Source: Cucumis sativus
Lineage: Eukaryota; Streptophyta; Magnoliopsida; Cucurbitales; Cucurbitaceae
Length of the DNA stretch: 64,000 nt
Direction: 5' to 3'
Assembly (NCBI RefSeq): GCF_000004075.3
Contig: NC_026658.2
Location: 14,310,075 to 14,374,074, forward strand
Shown piece by piece: positions 12,361-24,386 of this stretch. The stretch's first letter is position 1. Each line of letters begins with the position of its first letter. The translations under genes and the position numbers were made by a program. Below the pieces are notes generated by a model. The model was given only the letters and a program-made list of their open reading frames with translations. It did not search any database and was not told the origin of the DNA.

Positions 12361-13971
12361 ATGGCCACGGTAGCACCCGCAGGACTCAATGACATTAGCA
12401 ATAGCAAGAATCCGCTTGGAGAAAACCCTAGTCAAACCCTAGAAACGACGATTTCTTCATCTGCTCAGCCTCCTGCCTCCGTTCCGCCTTCGTCAACTGA
12501 TGGCGGGTCATCCAAGGAAGGGGATGAATCCAAATGCGCCGGTAAGCCGTCGGCTGAAGATGACGGTGCCCCGGTTTCTGATGTTCAGAGGAAAATGCGC
12601 CGTGCTGAGCGTTTTGGAATTTCGGTGCAATTGTCTGAAGAGGAGAAGCGTAATTCTCGAGCGGAACGGTGAGACTATTTCTTGTTTATCGGTCCATTTC
12701 TTGGTTATCGGTCTACGCTGCATGTATGTGTTCGTTCTTGTGTTGTTGCGTATTTGAATCTATTTCTCTTGGGGGATCAAGAGCTTCTGCACAGTTATTT
12801 TCCTGTGATTGCATCGAAACTATATGTGTTTATCTCTTTTTACGGACAAATATAGTGATAACTAGTCACTGCCACTGGTACAAATATTACGTTGCTATCT
12901 CGCAACTGCCGAGTAGGGATTTTAACAATCCAAAAAAAGAAATTCTTGCACCTCCCGTCATATGTTGGGTCGATGATTTGCTTGTGCAGTTACGAGGTGA
13001 TTTGGATCTCGTAGATTATGAACTTCTGGAGCATATCAGACATGTATCGTTAGTTTGTCTGATGTTTCGGTTTTAATGTTCTATCTAATTGTTTGTAATA
13101 TTCGGGTAATGGTCTGAAGTTCTTATCGGAGTGGTATTGGCGTTCTCTGTCATCTCGTTTCAAGAATTATAATATTCACCCTTTCTTTCTTTTCCAAGTT
13201 ATGCTGAAAGTCATATTTCTCTTTTATTTTTCCTTCAAGTATCTTTAATGTTGATTCTTGGGGATGATTGCAGGTTTGGTATGGGTACCACAACTAATGG
13301 ATTGGGAGCATCTAACAAGACAGAGGAGGTGAAGAGAAAGGCTAGAGCTGAGAGGTACTTTTGATTGAATTATGTATTGTTGGCTCACCCTGCAAAGGAA
13401 TTCAATTTATAGTCTTTTGCTTGGTTAACTTTTCTTTCAAACTCTTGCCCCCTTATTTTTGGTCTTTTAGATTTGGGCTTTCTGCATCTGTGACCACTGA
13501 TGATGAGGCAAAGAAGAAAGCTCGTCTTGCTAGGTTTTCATCAACATCAAAGCCAGACCCTCAGGAGGAAGAAAAAAGGAAAGCAAGGGCAATCAGGTAG
13601 TGGGCTTGGTTTTTTCTTTCCCTGGTTGTGGCTAATTGAAAATGCTTCCAGTTCTATCATCTGTGGTCCATAGAAATCTTGTATGGAGTCCATAAACATT
13701 AAAATGCTATCTAACATATTGTTTGTTTTTCCCTCTATTTTCTGCGTGAAGGTTTTCTAATCCAACACCAAACTCTCTTACACAAGTGGATGGGAAAGGA
13801 AACGTTGAGACGGTAATGTTATGCTATTGTTTTAAGTTGATTTTGCCATCGTGTAAGATCTAGGAAACAGTTGTGTGTTACTAGTTTCCAATGCTCTTGT
13901 TCCCACTGATGATTCCTATTGTTCGTAATCAGATTGCAGATGTTGCAGGCAAGTCTGGAGGTGGTGCCTGA
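12361..13971 (+). CDS. MOS11: MOS11-like (SARNP/CIP29 family) mRNA-export factor
   Basis: Small nuclear protein related to Arabidopsis MODIFIER OF SNC1 11 and animal SARNP/CIP29, which work with the UAP56 helicase in TREX-linked mRNA export. Exons 12361-12668, 13274-13354, 13471-13596, 13752-13812 and 13933-13971 give 615 nt (204 aa). The N-terminus is Ser/Pro/Asp-rich. The diagnostic repeated motif (R-A-E/R-R-F-G/S) follows: RRAERFGIS, RAERFGMG, RAERFGLS, RLARFSS and RAIRFSNP. Each begins at or near an exon start, so introns fall between repeats inside the Arg codon. The protein ends GKSGGGA-stop. Two AAACCCTA telo-box words lie in the early coding region (12423-12442). Confidence 0.9.
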
Positions 13972-15026
13972 AAAGAACCTTCCCTTTTGATGGCAAGATA
14001 GCTTTTGCTTGTAAATTTTTTTTTTGTGGTTTGTGTTCCTCTCTCCTTTTATTTTATTTTATGTTTTTTTTTTAGATTTTATAATTTCATTTTAAAGTTT
14101 GATTGGCATTCCGTCTTCAGATTTATATCTTATCCAAATCTATATTGTTTCTTGTTATACCTGTGTTATTGAGTCTGATGATTGACTTATTTCTCTGGCA
14201 GGTCTAGTATCCTGGCTAGGATTCCCCGTAATGGCTTCCATACCCTTGTGCATTCCTTTATAATGTTATCTAGTTCAAAAGTCATCCATTCTGAGGGCAG
14301 ATTTCATACTGCGAGGTGCTGTACTATGTGCTGAAGTGAGACAGGTTCCCTAGATTCAGTTGTGAGGATAATAACGCTCTGGTTAGGTGTTATGTAGTAG
14401 CAAATACCTCCCTACGTCAAACCTATATTACAAGTTTTTTAAAGAATATCAGAAATTTCTGAAGTTTTTAGCCCTCCAATGTTCCGGTTATCATCTTCAG
14501 TTTATAACTCCCTTATGATGACAAGTTGGATGTTCATGATATCATTTGAGCGGCAGTGTTAAGTTTCCATGTGCATTGGGTACTAGCTGATTCTGACCGG
14601 TTGAAATTTACTAACTTGTCAAATTGACCTTTAGGATTAGAAAGTAAACATATCTTGCTTTTCTTTTAATTAAATATCATTAGGTTTTTAGTTTCTAACT
14701 ATAATTTAGTTTGGATTTTTATGTTGTTTCTTTTGAATGATAGGTTTTTACTTTGCTGACGGTAATAGTGTAAGACTAATGGCAAACTTTCAATATTAGT
14801 AAACTTGCATGTATATCTTTTGCCTTTATTATCCAATCACTTACGTTTAAGGTTTGGTCTCTTTATATGATGCCAGCACGTCTCATCTAATGGCATCACT
14901 TATACTACTTATCATGGGAATGATTGCTACACTCTTTAGATGCCTAGTTTTACTATAACCTGCAGAATGCTTCGATAAGAATGGCCATGTGTTGAATGTT
15001 ATTTAGAACTGCCGTTCAAAATGTCA

Positions 15027-15263
15027 TCATGAAATAATAACTCCAACTTGTGTGAGAATAAACTGAAGATAAGTCTTGGAAGGGGAAGAAATTATCAATT
15101 CCATTGGTAAGTGGTCGTGTGGGAGAAGCTGAATTCTCTCTTCCAACTTGAGAGCTCTCTGATATTCTTGTTTGGTAATATAGGATAGGGCGTCTTGGGA
15201 GGTATTTGTTGATCTCTTAAAAGTCTGTATCGAGGTCTGTAGCCGAGAATGGATCATACTCAA
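15027..15263 (-). other. Orphan coding-like stretch, 78 codons
   Basis: An open frame with balanced composition stands out from its AT-rich surroundings. The translation contains the amphipathic run SYITKQEYQRALKLEERI, which would favour a helix. I do not recognise the family and see no splice context linking it to a gene. It may be a gene remnant or chance. Confidence 0.2.
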
Positions 15264-15511
15264 AAAGTAGGTTTCTCGTTAAGTTTTTGTTGTTTCTTTC
15301 TTCTTTTCCTTTTATCTTTATTTGCTTAGCTACTTAGCAGCTACATGTATTTAGTTTCTTTTGGATTTTTGGTTGGATGTAATGGTATGGAAGGACCGCA
15401 ACATTTATTGAGGGAATCAATATTTTGATCAAAATTTCTTTTGCTACACACACACAACTCTTGCTCCTTGCAAACGATTACCAGAACGAAGTAACAATTA
15501 TATTACCAACT

Positions 15512-15622
15512 AGATGTATGGCTTGTTCTTGGATGAATCTATTTGCTGCATTTTTAGTAATCTCATTTTGTAGTTGGTTATGTTCTTGGGCCTGGAGCTT
15601 TAGCTTTGCAGAGGAGAACAAC
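15512..15622 (+). other. Possible small secreted-peptide exon (speculative)
   Basis: From an ATG at about 15518, the frame encodes a hydrophobic, Trp- and Cys-rich leader (MACSWMNLFAAFLVISF and onward) that would pass as a signal peptide. It then reads FAEENNNL and meets a GTATGT splice-donor-like word. I could not find a matching downstream exon, so this stays unproven. Confidence 0.15.
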
Positions 15623-18055
15623 AATCTGGTATGTTTGTGTTTTTAGCTTCTCTATTATATAACTTTTACTGTTATATGATTTCATATATAATTGATCCTT
15701 GGAATTATTGAGTATTGGTTCATTGATATACTAGACCTATCATTGTTAATTTTTAGGGTTCCATTAGGAATACAGTTCAAGTTTATATCTAATTTATAGC
15801 TTTTATAATATTTAAATTAGTTAGACTAGACATCTTGGAGATACAAAATTGAAAGTTGAGGAGCTATTAAACACAAAACTGAAAGTTTATGAACGCCACT
15901 TGTCAAAGTTTGAGGAATAAATGGGCACAACCCTCAAAGTTGTGCGACCAAACTTAATAGTGTCATTATTTTCTTGCCTCTGGCTGTTGGTTCTGAAGTT
16001 AATGGACAGGCTAAATAAATATGATTTGTCATTGTACTTTTTACTTCATTCCAGCTCTTTAGAAATTCTAAATGTTAATTAATCATACATCTTGTCATTA
16101 CTGTGACCTCTGAACTTTTAAAAAATCAAATTTAGTCACTTTTTAAGTACATTATATGTTTAATACCTCTCTGCTATCATTGCAGGCAGGTTATCTTTGG
16201 TAAAACTTGTTTGCACAATGAATTTTCATATACTAAATCATATTTTTTTCAAGTATTGTAGAGTTCTTTCTTATGGGTGGGTGAATATAAATAGTGGGGT
16301 TTTCAAGTTTGAGGATGAAAATAGGCAGCACCTAATTTTGTAGGGACGCAAACACCATTACTTTTTTTAATTTTGTGGACAAAAGGTTATAGGTTAATAA
16401 TTGTAGGTTTTTTTTTTATGAACTGTTCTTTTTACTCAAATACACCCAGTGATCTCCCTTCACTTTGTTTTTATTTTCTTTGCCATTTTTATCTTCTCAC
16501 CATCTCTTTTCTCCACTCCTTCCCTCTCTTGCCCATTGGTATGATTAATACAAAAAACTACTTAAAATAAAACAAAACAAAGTAAAAAGATGAACGTTGC
16601 AAAATTCTCATGAGGTCTTCAGAATGTTCCTAGGGATCCTGTGTTGGTTTTTGGTGAGGAAGGGAAAGAGAATGCGGCGAAAAATGTAACTTCTTGAAAA
16701 ACTTGTTTTCAAAAAGCCTTTTTTTATTTGAACTTTTTGACAAAAACGGTTTAAAACATACTTCATAATATTTAGTGGTGGTAAAAAACTCTAATTTTTG
16801 GAAAATGACTTTTTTTTTTTTTCTTCTTTCTGAAAAGCACTACGTTCCAAACACATCTTGAGCCTGAGGGCAGAAAATTTATTTACTCGATGAAAGAAGG
16901 GAAGAAAATCTTGCTTGTGCTTGAAGGATAGGAACTATTTCTGTAGTCATGCACAATCTTGAAATTTTTTTCCGAAGTTTAGTCTTGCTCTGACCTGTGC
17001 TTATGTTCTTTGTTTCAAAAATTTGATCTCATCTCTTTTTAGAACAGTTAGCTTCAAATAAAATTTCTAATTTTTATTAGTATTATAGGTATGTGCGTAT
17101 GTAGGTATTGTATGTGTGTATATATATTATATATGAACTCCTTTAATTTTGTTGCATAGTGATTTTTTTTTTTAAAAAAATTGAAATCGTTAGATTGCAT
17201 GATTATAATATCCTCCCTTTTCTAGGTAGAAAATACTTGTGTAAGGTTTACTGACTTGAAGAACTTGGTTTCATATTTTAGGGTTCCAAATTTAGTTTCA
17301 AACTGGTTCCAAAATTTTCTGTAGGCTTTTTAAAGTTTATCTTTCTGGGTAGAGAACATGCTTGGTTTTAAACTTGTTTTGTAATTCCCTCTTATGGGGT
17401 TAAGACTGGAAACACATTGTGCGATTTGGAAGTGAGGACTGAAATTTGTAGATAGGAAGAAAATAGAGGTGAAATTGGCCTTTTCAGGACTGTACAGGTA
17501 ATTTCTTATTGATGATTGTCAACAAAAGGTTATTCGATCTTAGGACCATTTGGAGTACCAATTAGAAATTTGCGTTTGAGTTACTATAATTCACATTAGT
17601 ACCAAATATAAGAAAATCGGTGTATAACTATTTTAAGTTACAATTAAGTATAATAAATATTGTTTCAAAATGTGTACTGTTATAGCTCATTGCTATAGTA
17701 TGTACAAATTGCTTCGATGCGGTATTTGACAACAGTAGAGAATTCGTGGGGATTGAGTTTCTCACGCCAATTTCTTTTTCTCTTTTAGGTCTTGTACTTA
17801 TTTTCTGCTCACAGAAACAAGGTTGCCCTTCACCTTCACCCAAAGCAATAAAAGGGCAAATAACCTCCGTGATTGTCACGGATTTAAATGTTGCCGGTAC
17901 CATGACACATTGGGTTAATAAACTCACGAGCCATTTTTGCCGCACCTTCTAATTGTCTTGTCATGTCATGTCATATCTGATTTCACTCCCAGTATTCTTT
18001 AAAAAACCGAAACTTTTTTTCTTCCACCAAGATTTTGGATGTAGTCCTTATCTAG

Positions 18056-18315
18056 GAGATGTTTAGAATAATAGTTTGTTTTTGAAGTTGGAGTGTATAT
18101 TATTTTTAATTTTGGTTATGGTAGGATATGTTTGAGAAGGAAGTATCCCACCGTAGTAATGAATAAAAAAAATGATGAATGTAAAATGTTAAAAATGGTA
18201 GTAGATAATAAATAGAAATGAGGGTTTTGAAATATTGTTAATGTAGTTAATTTGAGAATGCAAAATAATATGTATGGAAGGAAGAGATTATTATAGTTTA
18301 AGGATAGTCCTCGAT
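18056..18315. repeat. Dispersed repeat copy B
   Basis: This is the second copy of the AT-rich family seen at 6880-7235, in the same orientation. Shared words include AATAAAAAAAATGAT, GATGAATGTAAAA, TTTTGAAATA and CAAAATAATA. The copies differ by many substitutions and indels, so neither looks recent. Confidence 0.6.
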
Positions 18316-19068
18316 GTTCTATTGATCTCTTAGTTTTTACAATGTTTGTAAGATTTTAATTTAGTTATTTAAAATGCTACAACCTTTTCAAGATTTGAAA
18401 TTTAAAAGATCAAATGAAGACTGGGTCAAAATCTAGAAACCTAAAATGTATTATCATGTAAAAGCAAAATATAATATATTTTTATGTCAAAATCAAGTAA
18501 AACATACGTCAAAAATTTCACAATATGTAGAGTAAGAGCCCAAACTTCATACATATAATTTTATATCAGTTCATATCGGCCATTTCTTTATATTTTGATT
18601 CCGCATTAAACTTTTGTTTTCAAATTATTGGTATTCTATCTAGTTCTAAGATTGAATTGAATGCAAATGAAATTTTCTGATAAAATTTATTTTTCAAACC
18701 TTTATGATAAAATTTGGACTCTTCAGGTTTAGTAAAGTGTAAAACCTAACGAATAAGTAATAATTTGAATAAATATAAATAATAATAATAATAATAAAAA
18801 AGCAACATACTCCCAAAATAATTATATAAAAAAGAAAACAAAGTACAAAGCTATTCTTTATCTTTTACCTTAAGACCATTTGTCCCATTCTTGAGGCCTC
18901 CTTTTATTAAATGAAGAAAAAAAAAAAGAAAAAGAAAAATCTTACCCTAAACATTCAAATTATTATATATTTATATATAATATAATGTCACTGCTTGAAA
19001 AATTAATCTCTTCATTTCTTTTATTTTTATTTTTTTGAAAAAAAAAAGTTAAAATAGAATAATTTAAT

Positions 19069-20102
19069 TTACATACTCAATATGGCTTTCATGTGATTTC
19101 TTCTCTCAAATGAGCTTTGGACATTTCCTCTTATGTGCTTCAGAGCATCATGAACTTCTGTTGCCCTCTCATGGATTTCCTTCATCTTCATCGCTCCGGT
19201 CTCTGAATTCGCCACCGGCGCTGCTCCGGGTACTGATTCTGCCAAGTTATCTATGTAATGTTCTCTCTCCTTTACTTCTACTGAAAAACTTCAAACAATT
19301 AACAAAACAATGGCGATCGCGATTAGGCCCGACATTAGGTTAATTCATGTGTAATGTGCACAACTTTGGAGTTTGGGAGGGAATTTTAGTACCTTTGATC
19401 TTTTGTGTGAGGGATTTCAGAGGTATGTTGCGGATCGATATAGGAATTGTTCGGAGATTCGGAGTTGGGGCTTGAATTGAGTCGATATGGGGCATTTCGA
19501 TTCGGTTTCTTCTCATCGTGCGGTTTGGATGTGGTAATATTAAGAATTTTCTGGCATTGATTTTTCGGAATCGTTGAAACGAGTTTCTCTGATTTTGATT
19601 CTTGGCTTTCTGGTGAGGAATTTGTGGAAATTTCTGATGCAGTTGAGGTTACTGATGTTGAAGCATTGTTGAGGGATTCAAGCTTCTTTATCAAGAGTTT
19701 AAGCCTCTTCTCAGCTTTGTTTCTTAGCTCTGTTTCCTTTTTAATCTGATTCTCCAACTTCAACAACTTCAGAACAGAAAAGCTATGAGAAAATTACTCG
19801 ATTGGAAAAATGTAGAAGCAAAACAAGTATACGATATGACAATGCTTATTTCCATGAGATTTAGACATTACCTTTTCCCCCATAAGCTCGGCCTCTTCTT
19901 TGGCTGATCTCGAAGCCTGTCTTTCTGCAAGCAATCTTCCTCTTAAACACTCTAAAGTTTTCAAACCCTTGTCAACTTCCATTTTATTTCCACTGCAAGC
20001 AAATCCTTTTCACTGTCAAAGATTCTAAACCCACAAAAAGAGAGGTAGAGATCAGAAAGAAAGAACCCACCTCCATTGTATACCTTCCTTGCAAGTAGCC
20101 AT
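19069..20102 (-). CDS. Plant-specific coiled-coil protein of unknown function
   Basis: Exons in transcript order: 20071-20102 (MATCKEGIQW), 19872-19992, 19393-19766, and a last exon ending at the stop 19069-19071. The first three join in frame. Exons 2-3 encode a Lys/Glu-rich helix (KTLECLRGRLLAERQASR..EEAELMGEK, then ENQIKKETELRNKAEKRLKLLIKKLESLN) that is a clear coiled coil. A Ser/Thr/Pro/Asn-rich tail follows. The last exon encodes HERATEVHDALKHIRGNV and SSFERRNHMKAI, resembling the conserved C-terminal D-A-L-(K/R)-H-x-R...(E)RR motif of a plant coiled-coil family. The 3/4 junction is uncertain. The best-looking acceptor (before 19280) puts the last exon out of frame, while a weaker AG after 19264 keeps frame. 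Reading on without splicing stops just after KDQRY. No function can be assigned. Confidence 0.72.
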
Positions 20103-23100
20103 CATTTTCTTTGCTACTCAGTACTGCAGCAACCTGATATATTTACCATTAGAGCAAGTTGTAAGCTTAAAATGATTGAAATTGCTATAAGAAATGAAAT
20201 TGAAATCTGGGGAGAGAAGGGATTTAAGAAATTTGAATTACTTGTCTCGATCTTGGAGTGGAGATTCGGTGTTGGTTGAGAAACAAAGATGTTGTAATCA
20301 GTGTCAGAAAACCCAAAGCCTTGGCCTCTTTCTTATAATAAACCAAACCCTCTGGCTTTGTGACAGTTGTTCATCCTTTCTAATTCCTAGAATTTAAGCC
20401 CTTTATTTATTATTGTGCACTTTAAAAGCCCATGCAATTCTTGTCCAAACCCATAAATTTTACTAAACATGACATTGAAATTTGTTTGCTTTTTAAAAAG
20501 AAAAGCTTTGGTGGTTGAAGTAAAACAGACTTTCTAAAATAATCAAAACTTTGTTTTACTGTTTGCACAAACTTTATAGGTTTCTTGTGAAGCTAAAAAC
20601 TTCACATAAACCATGATTATTTAATCAAAACCATGTTTGATATGATGAAATTTGTTAATGTTGGAGGTGATATTTCACTTTTTCATAACTAGTCATATTA
20701 ATATTAAATATTTTGTTCTCTATATTAAAAACGAGGTTGAAAAATCATTTCGTTACCAAAATTTCATAGAAACAACAATTTAGTTCGGGTTTTTGGTTTG
20801 TGTAGGATTTCTGTTGTTGCACTCAATTTAATCCAACTTTATTGTATCTCTAAATTAATTTTATTGGGTAACGACTTAGTATTTAATATAATTTTTTTTG
20901 CATGAATAAACAAACCAACTAATTAATTAAAATACAAAATTTATATCATAAATTAATAAAAATAAAAGTTTGCATTAGTATTTTATAAACTTTTTTTTAT
21001 ACTAAATTATTACAAATTTAAATATTGTTTATCAAAAGTGGTTTCATACCATGGTAACAAACCAAAGTTGAGATTAAATGGTTATTTTATAGAAATTTTG
21101 GATCATTAGTAATTTTAAATCAAAACTTAGGAATCAAAATTATTTTTAAACCTTTTAACAGAGTAATAATAATAAAGAATGAAAAAAAGGAAAAAAAAGA
21201 AGAAAAAAAAACTCTGCCTGTCGGTTTATGTCACGTGAGGTCTCTGAATTTGTATCCTTTCCTCAATTCACATTTATTCCTATGTCTATTAAATATCTTA
21301 CAAATTCAAATTTCAAATTTAGGGGATGTTTTGAACTTTAGACACTGTTTCTTTTAAATTTCTTTGTTTCCTTTTTCTTTTTCCTTTTCTTTTTCTTTCT
21401 TAGAAAAAGTGTCCAATTGACTGTCTTTCAGAACTTTGTTTCCTCTTATTCTTCCTTTGCCATCACCTCCTTACAAGAAAAAAACAATACATCTTTTATT
21501 ATCTTTACAAAATTATGAATTTATGACCAGCTACAAGAAATTATTTTAAAATGTAAATAAATAAATTTTTGTTAATTTTGTGATACCCTTGATTTTATAT
21601 AGATACATAAAAGTACGTAGATAAAGTTTAAGTTATGTTATATTGGAAAATGTAGACTGAAAATAACTATATAAAAGAAAGTGGGAGTGAGATGCTTTTG
21701 AACTTTGAAGGCATGCCTTTGGTAGGGCATCGTAGCAGTAATCATCTTCAATTATGTGAACTTCAAAAAATGCAACACTTGAACATTATTGATTATAGTC
21801 ATTATCATTTTTTTTACTTTCCCAAAATGCCTTGCATTGCACTCGACGACTCCACTTTTAAAGTCCTTTCCTTTAAGAAATGGACTCATATCTATCATTT
21901 CTAATTACTAACAACCTAATTAAATTAGGGTTCCATTATTTTGGACGGCTTTATAGTTTTTCATATATATATATATTGTATTTGGATAACGCAAATATAA
22001 AACAACATCATTGAGATCTTCAGATAACGCAAGAAAATACCTAAAAAAAAATATTGCTAGTCTTAATCCGTATGTAATTTCTAAACATAAGTGAACTATA
22101 TTCACTTTACTTTTCTTGATGACTTCGAAAGACATATCAAGTGTGAGAGGAGGTAAATGAGATAAAAACTCAAACAATTGTAAAAAGTTTCTTTGGGAGG
22201 TGGTGGTGAAACGTTTTGAGCGAGTCATTTCATTTTTTGATTTAAAAAATAGTATTTTATTTTTAATATAATTATAATATTTTTGGTTATAAGGGTATTT
22301 TTGTCATAGTAGTTGCATTTTAGAATGTTCACAGCTACTGGGACAAATGTCAAGCACATGAAATTACATTAAATAACGAGAAAAACAAAAATAGAAATTT
22401 TTAAAAAGTGCATTACTATTAAAATATAAAACCAAATACTGATATGAAAAAGTGATATAGTTTGCAGAATTTTAGATTTTATAAATAATACGAATATTTT
22501 ATAAATATTTTTTCAAATCGTTCACTTACCAGAAATCTTGAAATTTATGTAAAAGTTCATTCTTTCTTTGCAGAAGACAATGACGAGGAGAAGAGTTGGA
22601 GCAACTGATGACCGTCAATGAACCCTAATAATTATCACAGGTTTGTTTTAGCGGATTCATCAGTTTATACTCGTTTAATTTTAGCAAAGAAATAAAATTG
22701 TCACCTGGAAATCGAAACAATCGATATAATTAATCGAGGGTTTTGACCTAGAAAAATTCCTGATTTGTAATAAAGAAATCTTTCTTTCAATCAGCAGCGT
22801 AAATGAAGAAGCTGTAGTTTAGTTTGAGTTTCCACTGTAGGAAGGGCGTTATTTGCCTCGTATTTCTTGCAAAAGATTCTTAGAAGCATTGATGCTGGTT
22901 TGAATCTTTTTTATTGGAGTTAATAATTAATTGTATGGAAGGTGGAAATGAATAGGAAATTTATGGCTCAAGTGTCGATTCCTAACCTTTTGTTTTGTTT
23001 GATTTGAAAATTTGAAGTTGATTCTGTTTTTGAAACTTGATGAATTTCCTACGAGATACTTCTTTTGGACACAACAAGTTGATTCTGTTTTTGAAACTTG

Positions 23101-23867
23101 CGGGCTATGTACCATTCTATTGAATTTCTTCTGTATGTAGAGAAAGCTCAAACACCATTCTTTTTCCATCTTATTTGATTAGCAAGATATGTTAGCTTTG
23201 TGTTACTTTTAGTCAGAGAAACTAATTTGCTTAGTTGCTTTTTATTTATTTCCATCTTTGAGCAACTACGACGTATTGTATATAATAATAAAGAAACATA
23301 AATTTTCTGTATTAATCTTGATATGTGTTGTAATTGTGTACATATAGTATGTAGGTAAGCATGTATAACTCAAGTTGCAAATGAAACATCGGTCATGAAG
23401 GTGATAAAACTTCCTAGTGAATTTTGATTTTACATGGGCTGTAACCTTTGGTTTTTGTTTATTATTTCTCATGTATTATACAATTTCTTTTACTTCTATT
23501 ACATAATACTTGGGTTGGAGCTTAGGTTGATCTATTGAGGTGGAACGTTATTTTGGACTAGAAGTACTAATCCACGACAACTAAAGTGGGATTTTCCAAT
23601 TCATTATTGAATCTACAGTCAGAAAATGGTCTTAAATAAACTAACCGATAAAAACATTTCTCAGGAGAGCCATGGTTTTTCATTTTTTGTTTTGTTCTTT
23701 TTTTCCCCTCTGCCCCATTTGTGATGGTTTGGTGTGCTATTCTAACATTCTTGTCCAATCAACGATGTACAAGTTGTGTTTGTATATTATTTTTAGCAAC
23801 CTGAAATTGTTCTAACCTTATCATAGGACTGTCTGTTTGGTGCAAGCTGAAAGTTAAGGCTGTTTAA
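20103..23867. other. Intergenic region and DIR17-like 5' leader
   Basis: No coding gene is seen. The region is AT-rich with many poly-A/T tracts. A CACGTG word lies at 21232-21237. A 25-bp direct repeat lies at 23015-23039 and 23076-23100. From about 22570 the sequence looks like a transcribed leader of the DIR17-like gene, with a possible non-coding exon ending at TTATCACAG|GTTTG near 22640. Leader introns are inferred, not proven. Confidence 0.5.
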
Positions 23868-24386
23868 ATGGAGATACCCAGAAAAGAACATGATTTTGAA
23901 CCTTCATTTTCGAATGTTTATGAACTACCAGGAGAGCCTGCTATAGTAATTAATGGGGTGCCTGATATACCTGCTTGTGACAATGCCCTTGCTCTTTGTA
24001 ATCCTCTAGATGATGAAAAATTACGTGGAAGTACAGGTTTTGGTGAGTGGTTAGAAGGGAGAGTGGTAAACAAATTGTTTGTTGATCGGTATTACTATGG
24101 CGTCATAATCGAGTTCGACAAAGTTACAGGATGGTATAGAGTGGAGTATGAAGATGGAGATTTCGAAGATCTCGATTGGCATGGACTCGAACAAGTGCTT
24201 TTGCCTATGGACATTACAATTCCATTAAAAGCCTTAGCATTGAAGACTCTGAAGAGAAGCAGGAAGGCGCAGAAGAACAGGAAAAACAAGACGGGAAACG
24301 GACGTGGCGATCCCAAAGAAATGGAAGGCAGGAGGAAGAAGAGTGTGGAAAGTAAAGTTCTACTACCAACAGAACATGCAGCCTGA
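23868..24386 (+). CDS. DIR17-like protein with PTM/DIR17-type Tudor domain
   Basis: A 172-aa intronless frame. Near the N-terminus it has the conserved phrase ELPGEPAIVINGVPDI (about residues 19-34). From about residue 57 comes a Tudor-like domain: GFGEWLEGR, then YYYGVIIEFDKVTGWYRVEY and EDGDFEDLDW, ending LLPMDITIPLKAL. This matches the small plant proteins named DIR17 (drought-induced; historically called dirigent protein 17), and the domain also occurs in PTM chromatin proteins. Aromatic and acidic residues of the Tudor fold are present, so binding to a methylated or charged partner is plausible but unproven. The C-terminus is basic (KRSRKAQKNRKNK) and could be a nuclear localisation signal. 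It is not a true dirigent barrel. Confidence 0.82.
   Translation: MEIPRKEHDFEPSFSNVYELPGEPAIVINGVPDIPACDNALALCNPLDDEKLRGSTGFGEWLEGRVVNKLFVDRYYYGVIIEFDKVTGWYRVEYEDGDFEDLDWHGLEQVLLPMDITIPLKALALKTLKRSRKAQKNRKNKTGNGRGDPKEMEGRRKKSVESKVLLPTEHAA

Larger units (their letters stand above)
13972..19068. other. Long intergenic region after the MOS11-like gene
   Basis: This begins with the MOS11-like 3' UTR and holds no convincing gene over 5 kb. Coding-like stretches without a known family are at 15027-15263 (-), 15512-15622 (+) and 17628-17952 (both strands open). Repeat copy B lies at 18056-18315. An (AAT)n run lies at about 18778-18796. The remainder is AT-rich with long A and T tracts. Confidence 0.55.
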
